Origin: a virus
Length of the DNA stretch: 60,496 bases
IMG/VR virus record: IMGVR_UViG_3300033146_000395
Span: 1 to 60,496 of that record
Direction: 5' to 3' (one strand)
How positions within the stretch are numbered: the first letter of the stretch is position 1; every line of letters starts with the position of its first letter. Below, one piece after another: positions 26,001-33,690 of the stretch. A model generated the notes under the pieces. The model had not been told where the DNA came from. It made no database searches and worked only from the letters and a program-made list of their open reading frames with translations. Position numbers and translations under genes: made by a program.

Positions 26001-28454
26001 AAATATTTTTGCGTCATCACCACCTAATCCGTAATCATAATAAACACTTCCACATCTTTTTTGAAATCCAGAGTCTCTGTAAAACTTAATCCTAAACTCT
26101 ACTGTCGAACCAGCTGGTATAGCATATGCATTATAGTATGGATCAGCCGGCTGCAGATCTTGACTTTCATCAAAAACTGGTTGCCACGTAAGGGCATAAT
26201 CTCCCTTGCTAAAAGAAGAGGGGTTTTTTATAACAACAACCTCATCTAGCGGTCTGCTTGCTATAAAATCATCTGGTCTAACTTCCATATATAAACCAGA
26301 GGGCTCAGGAACTTCGTCCCCTGCAGAGGTTTCATTGTTTAAAAAATCTTTAGATTTAGCCTCTAGCGACAAAACTTGTGTTTCAACAACTCTTGATATT
26401 GTCCCCGCCAAATCTCTCTTCACAATCAATTCATCTCCGCTTTTTACTTTTGTTTGGTTCTGACCTAGCAGCTGAAAGAAAACACTACTTGAGTTAGGAT
26501 CTTTAAAAGATAAATTGCTATATATAGTCTCATAGTCTGACTGAACTCTTTTTACTACAAACTTATATTTAGTTGCCCAACTTGGAGGCAAAGAATTTAG
26601 AGTTACTTTTAATTTGTTTATTGCAGTTGAAGATGAGGGAGAAGTATAAACAGAGTTATTAGAAGAAACAAGAGCAGTTGAGCTTCTGTTGTATTCGTCC
26701 ATATAAACTATTCCAACTTCATAATCTCTGTTACTGTGCAAACTTTTTTTAGATGCTGATGAAGAAAAAAATGGGCTTACTGTAAAAACAGAAAAATATT
26801 CAAACAAATTGTAAACAGTTCCTGGAGTTGTGGTATCGTCTTTAAATCTTATAGCCGGAAATTGTAAGCTAAAAATGTTTGATCCAGGATTTGCTGTTAC
26901 CACAACACCTTCAAAAGCCTTATTAACGCCAAATTCATCTTTAACCCAAGTAAAAGTATTATCAACTCTAGGGCTATCAACCGCACACACAAATCTTTCC
27001 GTCAAACTAAACCCTTGGCTAGAAGTTCCGCACGAGGAAATTGGTTGGACGTTTGGACTCCCAAACCTTGTGGAAGCTCCTATCGCAGTTTGAAAAGCTG
27101 CAGATGAAACTAAATCAAATGCATTTGCATAATCTCTTTGTAAAGAAAATGAAAAGTTTTCATCTATAGGCGCTGTTACACTTGGACTTCCAGATGTTTC
27201 TCCTGCAAAAGTGTTGTGCTGAAACTCAAATCCTATTTGAAGTAAAGACCCCGCTTTTAAATCTAATCCGCTAAAGTCAAAGGTGACTTTACTTTGAGGT
27301 ATTGATATATTGTTCTGTCCTGTTGTAAAGTTGTATACACTGCTAGAGGATGTTTCTTCTAAGTCAGAAGCTCCAGGGTTTGTTGTAATAATTTCTGTGT
27401 CAAAATCTATGTTTATGGGAGCTCCAGATTCATTAGATATATCATATCCTTCGACGTAATTACCAAACATTAGTCGGTTGCCCATCAAAACTAAAGATTT
27501 AGCTGTCAATGGAACATTGTCGTAAAGCCTTAATAACTCCGATTCTGTAAGCGTAGTATATATTTTTCCGTTATTAAAGGTAAGTGACTGTGTAGAGTTG
27601 CTTGGATATCCCAAACCTTCTTTATCTACCTTTTCAATAACGTTTATGACATTGGATTCAGGAATTTTAAAACACACATCTACACCAACAACATCTTGAG
27701 AACCTGTGTTAAAAGAAACGTTTACACTATTGTAGATGTTTTTCATTCCCTCATTGTTCATGTCTGAAAGATTGAACCTGAATTGTGAAGGCTCAAAGGC
27801 AACATCTGTAAATTGGGAAAGGGCAGAATATTCGCCGTCAACATATCTATATCTATAGGCAAAAGAAACGAACCTAGTCTCTAAATAATTTTCTTCACCC
27901 GGTGAATTTCTTAGTGATACAGAAGGCGCTTCTGATGGAGGCTTAACTATTAAGTTAATCTCTTCATCTGTAATCTTATCCACCCCATTCTCAGGAAAAT
28001 CATAATCTCTAGATACATTTATTTTTCTTGGCGGATTTAAGTTGTCTGTAAAGTATAACAGATCTTCGATCTTATCTACGCCAGTGATTAAGTGTTTGTC
28101 ACTAAAGTTTAATACAGTATAACTTTCTATATGTTTTGTTAGGTTATTATTTCTAACGTCGTATGATAATATTAAGTCGCCTATATCAGACGTTACAAAC
28201 CAATATATTGTGTCGTTCTCAGAATCAGCATAAGCCCCGATACAGGTTGGGTTCTGTCCACTTAAGCTTTGGCCATCAAAGTTAATATCAGTAAGTCTGG
28301 TGTTACCTTTTGAGTTTTCTACAGCTCCAATCTCAGATCCCTCTGTAGATCCGAGCCTAACATTCATTGCGTCAATGTACTCTCCAGGACGAATCAATCG
28401 TTCATCCACAGACTTATTCATTACGCCTCTAACAAAATTCTGAGTTGTCTTCAA
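20070..28454 (-). CDS. Tail hub/stabilisation protein (P22 gp10-like, crAss type) with giant Cys-rich adhesin extension, 2794 aa
   Basis: The N terminus (N-F-V-R-G-V-M-N-K-S-V-D-E-R-L-I then G-E-Y-I-D-A-M-N-V-R and G-S-E-I-G-A-V-E-N) is the signature of the crAss-like stabilisation protein, related to P22 gp10, which forms the tail hub or nozzle. This core fills roughly residues 1-1200. The remaining 1600 residues are beta-rich and modular: three copies of an F-x-P-R-G/F-R-P-A-N module around an x-D-G-V-R-x-x-Y-x-G motif, F-C-P-A-x-L-P-S-F linkers, and about five tandem 80-residue repeats near 2090-2480 with Y-R-E-Q-S-S, C-x-x-C and C-C. The extension probably carries receptor-binding or surface-exposed domains. 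It is the longest gene in the genome. Confidence 0.8.
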   Translation of the reverse strand: MKTTQNFVRGVMNKSVDERLIRPGEYIDAMNVRLGSTEGSEIGAVENSKGNTRLTDINFDGQSLSGQNPTCIGAYADSENDTIYWFVTSDIGDLILSYDVRNNNLTKHIESYTVLNFSDKHLITGVDKIEDLLYFTDNLNPPRKINVSRDYDFPENGVDKITDEEINLIVKPPSEAPSVSLRNSPGEENYLETRFVSFAYRYRYVDGEYSALSQFTDVAFEPSQFRFNLSDMNNEGMKNIYNSVNVSFNTGSQDVVGVDVCFKIPESNVINVIEKVDKEGLGYPSNSTQSLTFNNGKIYTTLTESELLRLYDNVPLTAKSLVLMGNRLMFGNYVEGYDISNESGAPINIDFDTEIITTNPGASDLEETSSSSVYNFTTGQNNISIPQSKVTFDFSGLDLKAGSLLQIGFEFQHNTFAGETSGSPSVTAPIDENFSFSLQRDYANAFDLVSSAAFQTAIGASTRFGSPNVQPISSCGTSSQGFSLTERFVCAVDSPRVDNTFTWVKDEFGVNKAFEGVVVTANPGSNIFSLQFPAIRFKDDTTTPGTVYNLFEYFSVFTVSPFFSSSASKKSLHSNRDYEVGIVYMDEYNRSSTALVSSNNSVYTSPSSSTAINKLKVTLNSLPPSWATKYKFVVKRVQSDYETIYSNLSFKDPNSSSVFFQLLGQNQTKVKSGDELIVKRDLAGTISRVVETQVLSLEAKSKDFLNNETSAGDEVPEPSGLYMEVRPDDFIASRPLDEVVVIKNPSSFSKGDYALTWQPVFDESQDLQPADPYYNAYAIPAGSTVEFRIKFYRDSGFQKRCGSVYYDYGLGGDDAKIFTANADYDSLYQFVIGENINFENGVKGGNDDNDPQNQSITFYPNLATDLTTAGGYEISESKTRGRNHQLQFVQPTTQGFIPSMTPGRMYLVGMCGIKHCPYQESSKIKIEIIVTLAQSLCVFETKPLDADVDLYYEGSENYDISGGFHMSGNKDGDQNQTATQPAIMTLSFFDCFSFGNGVESYKALDNQTGAKFYLGERVTSVSEQDYKRAHRFAGITYSGVFRNETNVNRLNEFNLGLANFKDLEKNYGSIQKLAPRETDLLVLQEDRISYVLAGKNLLSDAAAGGAITSVPEVLGTQIARLEEYGISQNPESFASFGYDKYFTDTSRGAVIKLTGSDYSNEKLEVISQAGMRSYFRDKFQQGFETQKLGGYDPYMNEYVLGSNDQPIPIPIPESGCGTPIIIKDSDIRPYSFIVNFGEVIGDATIDYTSTVNLSLDIIYNGSTTTYSLPAGTSSVIFSKDFAYPTTAEFRVTPSQRGDYTITPNCVDAAELTVIQVAITSPEDEDKYIHNQYQWELAPNPASPLSSTQIEFGGLPVPVVSQYQSGTGKESVGLIPADGATITIISNKLSNDDFVFDENYHNFRYLVSNTLYQNTSADITSLLVDPNLTVATPTSNPSTGKYQASFTYNNPSDHAYLYLVWDYRNVNAIELCTSTVSANDVCCECTSKATFYIDAPFLSQASSVYTNPSLTQLAPDQFYSDGTISRYQSNGILQDEEPCITCVVDCGTLASATQVGGTYIGDISLTTLKQPVVIYFRPANTPLGVRAGFSNTTLQNQFTYNNNSGDPVGINSNSGEPTYIGTPFITPETTSNLPTFKLNSAGNYINPGFPLSTVTVDPTNIDLKGGDPTIYTMVLPWTGSYNVSVDCFGVDEGEFNWIVNCPAPLPSFNCSAPQLNNNCTPDTNENTFFFARNATWNGSSFVEDTNNKPIVGNYVFEDFVATTKLNDTLTAQFYILSDTTYIKVKRGIVIEVGDCFLPTVPCSSTPAPTSSIQGESYSEMNFEGGSNPGDTGAMIVYFNPRGIPDGVRVLYDGAYYNKMAFIGDLVPAQGSTDSSFTIVGDPTDSLPNPPFPNGPTTSFELPFYSYDPSTQAWIPSGSTKTATLSAGDDARTANTNFEWGTIVVPKPNQFPSTVLVESIGISTGTVFDIATFCPVALPSFSSTPVQSDGSCNPLTETFYFARNADQPGTGQISVRTNTVPEQSNWVFTDENGENLLPDGYYTIDSAGGTNPDSYIQVIDGIVQSVTSPCITPPTHYAITLEFDSTAIDLTCGTPQSGTFYIANGTTFANAPALFTDIGATNPAPDAFYKEAAGTFYREQSSGVLGSQQSLPNCYIGVSVVYDSDSSVDVCCLSLTPNTKYVSALEGGFYSATVLYDNTSLTTPSADGFYLPVGQIQYREQSSSALQTAATCLTCAVSLNLDYSSVSAQEVCCDPQQTSNVFMARVDGTTFADATNIYTDDTLTTKAAAGFYKENLQTTYREQTSGGVLQSAIACPSCVTAITLEYSSVDATDLCCNTKPTATYYIDGSSFDATTNLYSDTNLTPAADGFYQVPTSGTYREQSSSTLGVVTTCPVCVNSVELAFDASDEYVLCCGSPSSDTYYLPLGTNFDTTPLSNTLYSDASQTLAAPGLYKGVNGQYRELDAQGVLGALTSCPTCPPSQACSGDDLNIPSGGEGYYNVNLNVGSDTGAVIIHFDPRGYIDGVRAIYNGQTYNTLVDTRGPRTITYNRQQYTVNGGVWSDPSGGFVLAGSSIANNSCSSTVRSYCLNQDTVPYRYFDGYTGSSWNNTGTSKSYTYNVSNAPGPGTTFFTPGGRLFQFGQQIFNTLVIPKTSSFIQNIQLEVLGPCDSTVWKAAAFCPAALPSFQASVKQTSSVCALATETYYFTPLPKFSGVNGFVDEIGSGGPSYGPDLPSFPLFYDTPNNNASGRHGYRAVFKDPNGVTPMDDGWYASGIGPAPHRAIQVENGIVIANIACT
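20990..22260 (-). repeat. Tandem 80-residue cysteine repeats inside the hub gene
   Basis: A tctct-containing motif encoding the Y-R-E or Y-R-E-Q-S box recurs at about 21075, 21318, 21557, 21799 and 22041, a period near 240 bp. Each unit also has a C-x-x-C after the Y-R-E box and a C-C or paired Cys before the next unit. Copies have diverged at DNA level, so recent expansion is not implied. Confidence 0.7.
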
Positions 28455-28455
28455 T

Positions 28456-29436
28456 TTACTTTATTACTTTATCCTGACCACGCAAATTCATAAGCAATCG
28501 ACCAGGGTGAATGTTACTGATTCTTATCTTAGCGTTTCTTAGTAAAGCCGACTTGTCTTTCTGGGCTCTTCTAACCACATACTCTTGTACCCCAAACCTG
28601 TTATTCAAGATAGCATATTTAATATAAGCATACACATATTCTTCAAACATCTTGTTAACACCTATCTTACTATCATCAACCAAAGGCTTATACGTGTTGT
28701 CGTCTTGCTCCACATATTGCAGCTCGTACATTCCATCAGAAACATACTCTAGAACAACTGATTTGCCCTGTAGTCCTGAACTAAAGTTTATTACCCCTCC
28801 CTTTTTGTCGATCTTAAATGTAGGGTTTGCATTGGCTGTCTCGGTGTTTAAACCAAACCTAGCTCCAACTGCATATTCAAAATACCAGTTACCATCATAA
28901 CAATAACCCTCTTGTCCATCAAACGGACTATTATCGTTTAGGTATATGCTTGGGGTTTGGTTTGTTATCCTAGAAAGAGTAACCTCTCCAAACTCAGGTT
29001 TAAGCATATCACCCTTTTCGTCAAACAATATTCTGAATTTATTATCCTGAAGATAACCTTCACTGTAATTTACCTGAATATTTTCTGTAAGCGGATAAAG
29101 AACTCCATCTTGAAAGTAAGATATTCTAATCCAGTTCACGTAATCAGGCGGAAGAACAAATCTAAGTCCGTCAGAAACGTCAAGCTGTAATACCTTAACC
29201 TCCTTGAAGGCGTCGTAATTTAACTCCTGTATAGCTCTTTTGGCGTGGAATAAAACTTGGTATCTAGATATGTTGTTAACTAGCTCATGATCTCCTTGAT
29301 ACATAAGCATAAAGTTATTTACCACATCAGGTAAAGACACATACTGATATGACCCCCAGTTCTCATCTTCTGGAGCTGTAAAGTCAGGGTTTACTCCCTG
29401 GTTTTCATAATACTGCCATCCTGATAAATATGCCAT
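28456..29436 (-). CDS. crAss-type tail tube/ring structural protein (326 aa)
   Basis: Contains N-Y-D-A-F-K-E-V-K followed by L-P-P-D-Y-V-N-W-I-R-I-S and G-V-L-Y-P-L around residues 95-145. I recognise these segments from a structural gene that lies next to the stabilisation protein in crAss-like phages. The C terminus is basic and helical. One nucleotide separates its stop from the hub gene start region. Probably part of the head-tail connector or tail ring stack; exact ring identity cannot be told. Confidence 0.75.
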   Translation of the reverse strand: MAYLSGWQYYENQGVNPDFTAPEDENWGSYQYVSLPDVVNNFMLMYQGDHELVNNISRYQVLFHAKRAIQELNYDAFKEVKVLQLDVSDGLRFVLPPDYVNWIRISYFQDGVLYPLTENIQVNYSEGYLQDNKFRILFDEKGDMLKPEFGEVTLSRITNQTPSIYLNDNSPFDGQEGYCYDGNWYFEYAVGARFGLNTETANANPTFKIDKKGGVINFSSGLQGKSVVLEYVSDGMYELQYVEQDDNTYKPLVDDSKIGVNKMFEEYVYAYIKYAILNNRFGVQEYVVRRAQKDKSALLRNAKIRISNIHPGRLLMNLRGQDKVIK

Positions 29437-29442
29437 ATCTTA

Positions 29443-30162
29443 TTATTTTTCTTCTAGTTCTTGCTGATTCTCTTCCGATTGAGCGTATGTAACTATATCT
29501 CCTTCTCGTATAGATATTCCAGCGTACTGTAATATTTTATAGACCAAGTTTATTGAGTCACTAGATGGGAGCTCAAAGTCTTGATAGTCTGATTGGCTTG
29601 GGTCAAACATAGGCTCTCCCCCAGCAAGAGACTGAAAAGTCCACTTTGGAACTTTAGGATATCTTATGTACTGTGCCTTGATAAGGTCCGCAGCATTAAT
29701 TGTTTCTGGATAAATAGTTATCTTATCTCCTTGTAATGTGTATGCCGGGAACGTTAAGTTAGGCGCTGTTAAATTAGAGGAAGACAGATACAAAATCTTT
29801 GATTGAGAAACCCTCTCTACCTCTGTAGTCCCATATATAACTTTGTTTACTAAATAATAAGACCCCTTTGTTGAGTTAGGATCTGTGGGTAGAGTGTACT
29901 TGTTGGCTGTATCATGAGCTAAAGTTTCCAGCATAGAGAAAGAATCAATAACCTCCTCTAAACCTTTCTTGATATCAGCATAACCTGACCCAGATCGTCT
30001 AGCGTTTTCTGAGTTTATTTGGCTATTAAACTGATAGAAATAATCCTCAAATATATCTAACTGAGCTTGCTCCGCAAACAGATTAAAATCTGATGGAGTT
30101 ATATACCCGTAATTATTTTTATTGATTACAGCGAGTACTGTGTTTCGTACCTCATTAATCAT
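29443..30162 (-). CDS. Head-tail adaptor/ring protein (239 aa)
   Basis: An N-terminal helix pair (I-N-E-V-R-N-T-V-L, then P-S-D-F-N-L-F-A-E-Q-A-Q-L-D-I-F-E-D-Y-F) is followed by a beta domain with I-R-Y-P-K-V-P-K-W-T and a C-terminal helix with L-Q-Y-A-G-I-S-I-R. This is the layout of gp6/gp4-like connector proteins, and the same pair of genes precedes the hub in crAss-like genomes. A TATCTTTG box (30178-30185, minus) and the terminator at 30192-30219 lie directly upstream, so this gene starts a new transcription unit. Confidence 0.75.
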   Translation of the reverse strand: MINEVRNTVLAVINKNNYGYITPSDFNLFAEQAQLDIFEDYFYQFNSQINSENARRSGSGYADIKKGLEEVIDSFSMLETLAHDTANKYTLPTDPNSTKGSYYLVNKVIYGTTEVERVSQSKILYLSSSNLTAPNLTFPAYTLQGDKITIYPETINAADLIKAQYIRYPKVPKWTFQSLAGGEPMFDPSQSDYQDFELPSSDSINLVYKILQYAGISIREGDIVTYAQSEENQQELEEK

Positions 30163-30177
30163 CTTCTAACTTTTGTA

Positions 30178-30185
30178 CAAAGATA
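30178..30185 (-). promoter_or_regulatory. Minus-strand TATCTTTG box before the adaptor genes
   Basis: Minus strand reads TTATCTTTGTA. The identical core recurs at 46969, 52248 and 55193 with TATCTTTGTA. It lies just behind a terminator hairpin and 16 nt before the start at 30162. No clear -33 element. Confidence 0.5.
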
Positions 30186-30191
30186 AGAAAT

Positions 30192-30219
30192 AAAAAAAAG
30201 CACTCTAAAAATAGAGTGC
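30192..30219 (-). terminator. Intrinsic terminator after the 246-aa head gene
   Basis: GCACTCTA (30200-30207) and TAGAGTGC (30212-30219) form a perfect 8-bp stem with a 4-nt loop. Read on the minus strand, the stem is followed by eight T residues (30192-30199). It separates head genes from adaptor/tail genes. Confidence 0.85.
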
Positions 30220-30244
30220 CTCTTTGGTTGTCTCATTTTTGTTG

Positions 30245-30985
30245 TTAGTCTAAATTCTTTTCTAACAATTTATATGTCTCAATACCATCGTCACTAACAA
30301 GGTAAGATGATACAGTATACATCGGCTCTTCTCCGAATGGAACTGTAAGCATTTTGGTTTTGTTAGACTTTAGATTGAAGTACACATCACGACCCTTGTT
30401 TCTTAAAGAAATAATATTCTGATCAAAACATTTAGCCACCAAGCTGTGTGTTTTAATCATAGGATCATTTACTGCATCTAGAAAATCAGAAGGATATGTC
30501 TTTGCGTAAATAAGGATATCTCTTTTGAGTTCCGCAGAAGTCATATTGTTTACTTTTAAGCCAAGTAAAACACGACCTACGTTTTCCATAGAGCTAATGT
30601 CCATTTCTTTTGCAAGAATCAAAGCGTCTACCTCACTATTGATTTTCTCTAAATCATCTTGAGCATTCTTCTCGTGATCTACTTCTTTGTACACCATTCC
30701 GTTTCCAGGGTGTATTTCTAAAAATCTTTGAAGAACAGGATTGTCAGCACCCACAGTCAAGAATCCATCTTCAAATATGATGGGCTCTAAAACAGCATTG
30801 CCGTCTTGCTCGTCTCGGTAGGGACTCTTTTGATTTTTTGCGTACCTAAGAGGTCTGTTGGATTCGCCATCGAAATGTAGTAATGGTTGTCTGGCTGAAT
30901 CTTTTGAAGGTAAAATATAGCTAAGTGGAGCAGCCTCCCTGTTTAGTCTATACACCTTTGTCTTTAAAACTTTATTTTTTTTCAT
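30245..30985 (-). CDS. Head-associated virion protein (246 aa)
   Basis: The segment R-P-L-R-Y-A-K-N-Q-K-S-P-Y-R-D-E-Q-D-G at about residues 40-58 and the following I-I-F-E-D-G, N-P-V-L-Q-R-F-L-E-I-H-P-G-N-G are, to my recollection, conserved in a protein encoded just downstream of the major capsid gene in marine Bacteroidota phages. The rest is helical. Function in the head is not known; perhaps a capsid auxiliary or completion protein. It lies between two hairpins and so may have its own mRNA. Confidence 0.7.
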   Translation of the reverse strand: MKKNKVLKTKVYRLNREAAPLSYILPSKDSARQPLLHFDGESNRPLRYAKNQKSPYRDEQDGNAVLEPIIFEDGFLTVGADNPVLQRFLEIHPGNGMVYKEVDHEKNAQDDLEKINSEVDALILAKEMDISSMENVGRVLLGLKVNNMTSAELKRDILIYAKTYPSDFLDAVNDPMIKTHSLVAKCFDQNIISLRNKGRDVYFNLKSNKTKMLTVPFGEEPMYTVSSYLVSDDGIETYKLLEKNLD

Positions 30986-31010
30986 TTGATTTAATATTAA
31001 AATTTATAAA

Positions 31011-31046
31011 AATATCTAGAGGGGTGGAGTCCACCCCCCTGATATT
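31011..31046 (-). terminator. Hairpin after the major capsid gene
   Basis: GGGGTGG (31021-31027) and CCACCCC (31031-31037) form a strong stem with a 3-nt loop; AATATC (31011-31016) and GATATT (31041-31046) can extend it. On the minus strand a moderately T-rich stretch follows. It may end part of the capsid transcript or protect its 3' end. Confidence 0.6.
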
Positions 31047-31059
31047 ATTTAATTACTTC

Positions 31060-32505
31060 TTATTGTCCAAACAACACAAAGTTGTTAGCACCTAAAGTAC
31101 AAAGCGAACGCTCAGACAGGAAGTGTACTTCCATTGCGTCTAAGCTTGAAGTTCGTGCTCCACCAGCTGAACCAGTGATCCAAGTTTTATATCTTCGATC
31201 TTCAGTTTCGCTAGCTCTATAACGAACGTGCAAGAATGGACGCTTAGCGTTTTTACCTAGGATTTGGTCATAAACAGTAGTTGATCCAGCAGGAACAAGA
31301 ATACCATTTACTTCTCCACCTTGAATGTCTCCACGCATTGTTGGATCGTTCAAGTATTTCCAGTCAGTCTTGTAGAAGTCATATCCTCTACGGAAGCCTG
31401 TAAATCCAAGATTCAAAGCCATATCCACATCGTTGTCAAACAAACCGTAAGATGTACCATTTGTAGTAGACTGAGCAGCACCGTTAAGTTCTGCCAACAT
31501 ATCATCAATAGCAAAGCTCATAGTTCTGTTCAAGAAAATAACGTTTTCTTCAATAGATCCTTGCTTGTCTAATCGCTGGATGATGTCATCAAAATCTCCA
31601 AGAGTTGCCGGAATACCTCCGTATACATTACCACGTTGGTTAACAACATAGAAAAGACCTTCAGAACCAGCTCCTGTTTTAGCAGCATTTTGACCTAGAA
31701 CTGCAGCAGCTCCAGAGTTTTGCTCAGCAGGAACAGCTTCGATCATAGCAGTCTCTAGATAATCTTCAAATCGAAGACGGGTGTCATGCTCTGATTTTAG
31801 ATACCATAGATATCCAGTAGCTCCATCTTCAGATGTAATTTCTACCCATCCGATTTGAGCCATGTCAGAACCTGATACAGCGTACTTGTCTTTAATGATG
31901 ATCGGCTTGTTCTCAAAGATGAAGTCATCAGACTCAATAGAGTTTTCCATGCCTTCTGTTCCTTTTTTGAACTCAGATCCATAAATAAATACTGAACATG
32001 CAGTTGCTTTTGAAGGAGCAGCGCTGTTAGCAGCAAAAGTTTGTCCTCCAGCTTCGTAATAAGCCACGTCAAAAGTTCCAGCTGCATAATCTACAGATGT
32101 AACTACAGCTTTGTTTGAAAGCGTAGAAGCAGCAGTGTTGTCTGAAATCATTACCGTTTGTCCTTTACGGATAGCGATACCACCTGTACCAGGATTTAGT
32201 GCATCATTAACTGTAAAAGTAGCAACGTCATCAGCAGCAGCCGCTGTAGTGGTTACAAATTCGTATTTAGTGTGTAGTCTTCCCTGCTCTGCCCACTTTA
32301 GCAAATCAGAGTTAGTTGGCATCTCTGCGCCAACAAGTCGTAAAAATGAAGCGATGCTTCGGTTTCCGTAACGCTCGAATTCCTTTTCGTAAGTATCAGG
32401 AAGATACTGGTTAAGGAAGTCGAAGTTAGTAATATAGTTCGATTCTAAAGCCACGCGCTCAGCACTTGGCTGCAGATCAAAACCAGGGGTTGCATTTAAA
32501 GCCAT
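31060..32505 (-). CDS. Major capsid protein (crAss-like, HK97 fold)
   Basis: 481 residues, downstream of portal and scaffold genes. The N terminus (Y-L-P-D-T-Y-E-K-E-F-E-R-Y-G-N-R-S-I-A-S-F-L-R-L) and the C-terminal F-L-S-E-R-S-L-C-T-L-G-A-N-N-F match crAss-like major capsid proteins. Residues about 90-170 form an Ala/Thr/Ser-rich beta insertion, probably a surface-exposed domain. The protein assembles the icosahedral head. Codon choice is the most regular in the window, in keeping with high expression. A strong hairpin follows the gene. Confidence 0.85.
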   Translation of the reverse strand: MALNATPGFDLQPSAERVALESNYITNFDFLNQYLPDTYEKEFERYGNRSIASFLRLVGAEMPTNSDLLKWAEQGRLHTKYEFVTTTAAAADDVATFTVNDALNPGTGGIAIRKGQTVMISDNTAASTLSNKAVVTSVDYAAGTFDVAYYEAGGQTFAANSAAPSKATACSVFIYGSEFKKGTEGMENSIESDDFIFENKPIIIKDKYAVSGSDMAQIGWVEITSEDGATGYLWYLKSEHDTRLRFEDYLETAMIEAVPAEQNSGAAAVLGQNAAKTGAGSEGLFYVVNQRGNVYGGIPATLGDFDDIIQRLDKQGSIEENVIFLNRTMSFAIDDMLAELNGAAQSTTNGTSYGLFDNDVDMALNLGFTGFRRGYDFYKTDWKYLNDPTMRGDIQGGEVNGILVPAGSTTVYDQILGKNAKRPFLHVRYRASETEDRRYKTWITGSAGGARTSSLDAMEVHFLSERSLCTLGANNFVLFGQ

Positions 32506-32524
32506 TTTGTTTTGTTTTTAGTTT

Positions 32525-33640
32525 TTAACTTCTTTTTATACTCTTGATACGCAATCCTCGCCCTGAATCTGGATTCATTGCAGTTACTTTTAATCCGCTC
32601 TTGGGAGCTGACTGTGGAGTTTGTCGCACATCCATATTAATGTTTTTGGATTTTTTAGCGACGTCTTCTACAGCATCAGCCTGACCCTGCTCATAAAAAT
32701 AACGAGCAAACTTGTCTGGATTCATTGCTACAGATAGCGCTCTGTGATATCCTTTTGCGTCTGTCAACAAACCTTCTTCGCTCATGAACTTATTGATAAA
32801 AGTCATAATGTTAGATTGTTTGGACTTCAACTCATTCGCATCTCCAGGAGAAAAACTTAACAAGCGATCATTGATATTGAACTCAAAACCTTTGAACTCA
32901 TCACTGAAAACCTCGCTGGTCTTTTGTAAAAACCACTCAGATTTCTTCTGGGCTTCCGCCTGACTTGATTGCGCATCAGATACATATTTCTTGTAAGCCT
33001 CATAAGCTTCTTTATCAGCTTGAGAAACAGCCACTCCCCCTGACTCAAGAGGCGCTTTATAAGTTTCTTTTAACTCATTAAGATACTTACGAGCTTTAGC
33101 AAGCTCTCTCTTCTTTGCTCTCTGAATTTTTTTAACTTCTTTCTCATCATCAATTTCTTCGTCAAACGAAAACTTATCATTGATTAGATCTTGAATGTCA
33201 CTCGAATCCAAACCTTCTTCAGTTTGTGAGTAGTATTCATGGAGCAAAGACGTGTCGTCCATAGATCCGTAATCCTTATTTAGTTTTACATAATCCTCTA
33301 TGCCACGACCAGTTTCTTTTTTGTATCTAAAATATGCAGATACATCCTCTGGGAGTTCTTCATTTTCTTTTTGTTGAGAAAACAAATCATCTACAGATGT
33401 AAACTCCTTTTGGTATCGGTCTTTAATATATGAAAGAACGTCTTCTTCTTTTAAGCTAGGAGCATCTACCTGCTGAGGTTCTTCAACCACTGGGGTTTCA
33501 ACTTCGGGCTGTTCTACTTTTACCTCTTCGGCAACCTCTTGTTGAGCTTCAGTAGATTCGTGCTTTTCTAGCAATTCTTTTTCAACTTCTTGTGTAGACT
33601 TAGACTGAACTTCGTCTAACGCTTTTACTTTGATTTCCAT
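32525..33640 (-). CDS. Scaffolding protein
   Basis: 371 residues, very rich in Glu, Lys, Gln and Val, with an N-terminal acidic low-complexity stretch (E-E-V-K-V-E-Q-P-E-V-E) and long helices. This composition, and the place between portal and major capsid genes, is typical of phage scaffolds that template the prohead and leave or are degraded before packaging. The C terminus is basic (R-I-K-S-I-K-R-S), as expected for a capsid-binding end. A TAACTTTG box lies 16 nt upstream. Confidence 0.8.
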   Translation of the reverse strand: MEIKVKALDEVQSKSTQEVEKELLEKHESTEAQQEVAEEVKVEQPEVETPVVEEPQQVDAPSLKEEDVLSYIKDRYQKEFTSVDDLFSQQKENEELPEDVSAYFRYKKETGRGIEDYVKLNKDYGSMDDTSLLHEYYSQTEEGLDSSDIQDLINDKFSFDEEIDDEKEVKKIQRAKKRELAKARKYLNELKETYKAPLESGGVAVSQADKEAYEAYKKYVSDAQSSQAEAQKKSEWFLQKTSEVFSDEFKGFEFNINDRLLSFSPGDANELKSKQSNIMTFINKFMSEEGLLTDAKGYHRALSVAMNPDKFARYFYEQGQADAVEDVAKKSKNINMDVRQTPQSAPKSGLKVTAMNPDSGRGLRIKSIKRS

Positions 33641-33655
33641 TTGATTTTATTTTTG

Positions 33656-33663
33656 CAAAGTTA
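33656..33663 (-). promoter_or_regulatory. Minus-strand TAACTTTG box before scaffold and capsid genes
   Basis: Plus strand caaagtta in the 50-nt gap between portal and scaffold genes reads TAACTTTG on the minus strand, 16 nt before ATG 33640. No good -33 TTTG. May boost scaffold/capsid expression. Confidence 0.45.
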
Positions 33664-33690
33664 TTAAATTATATATTCTTAAAATTAAGC

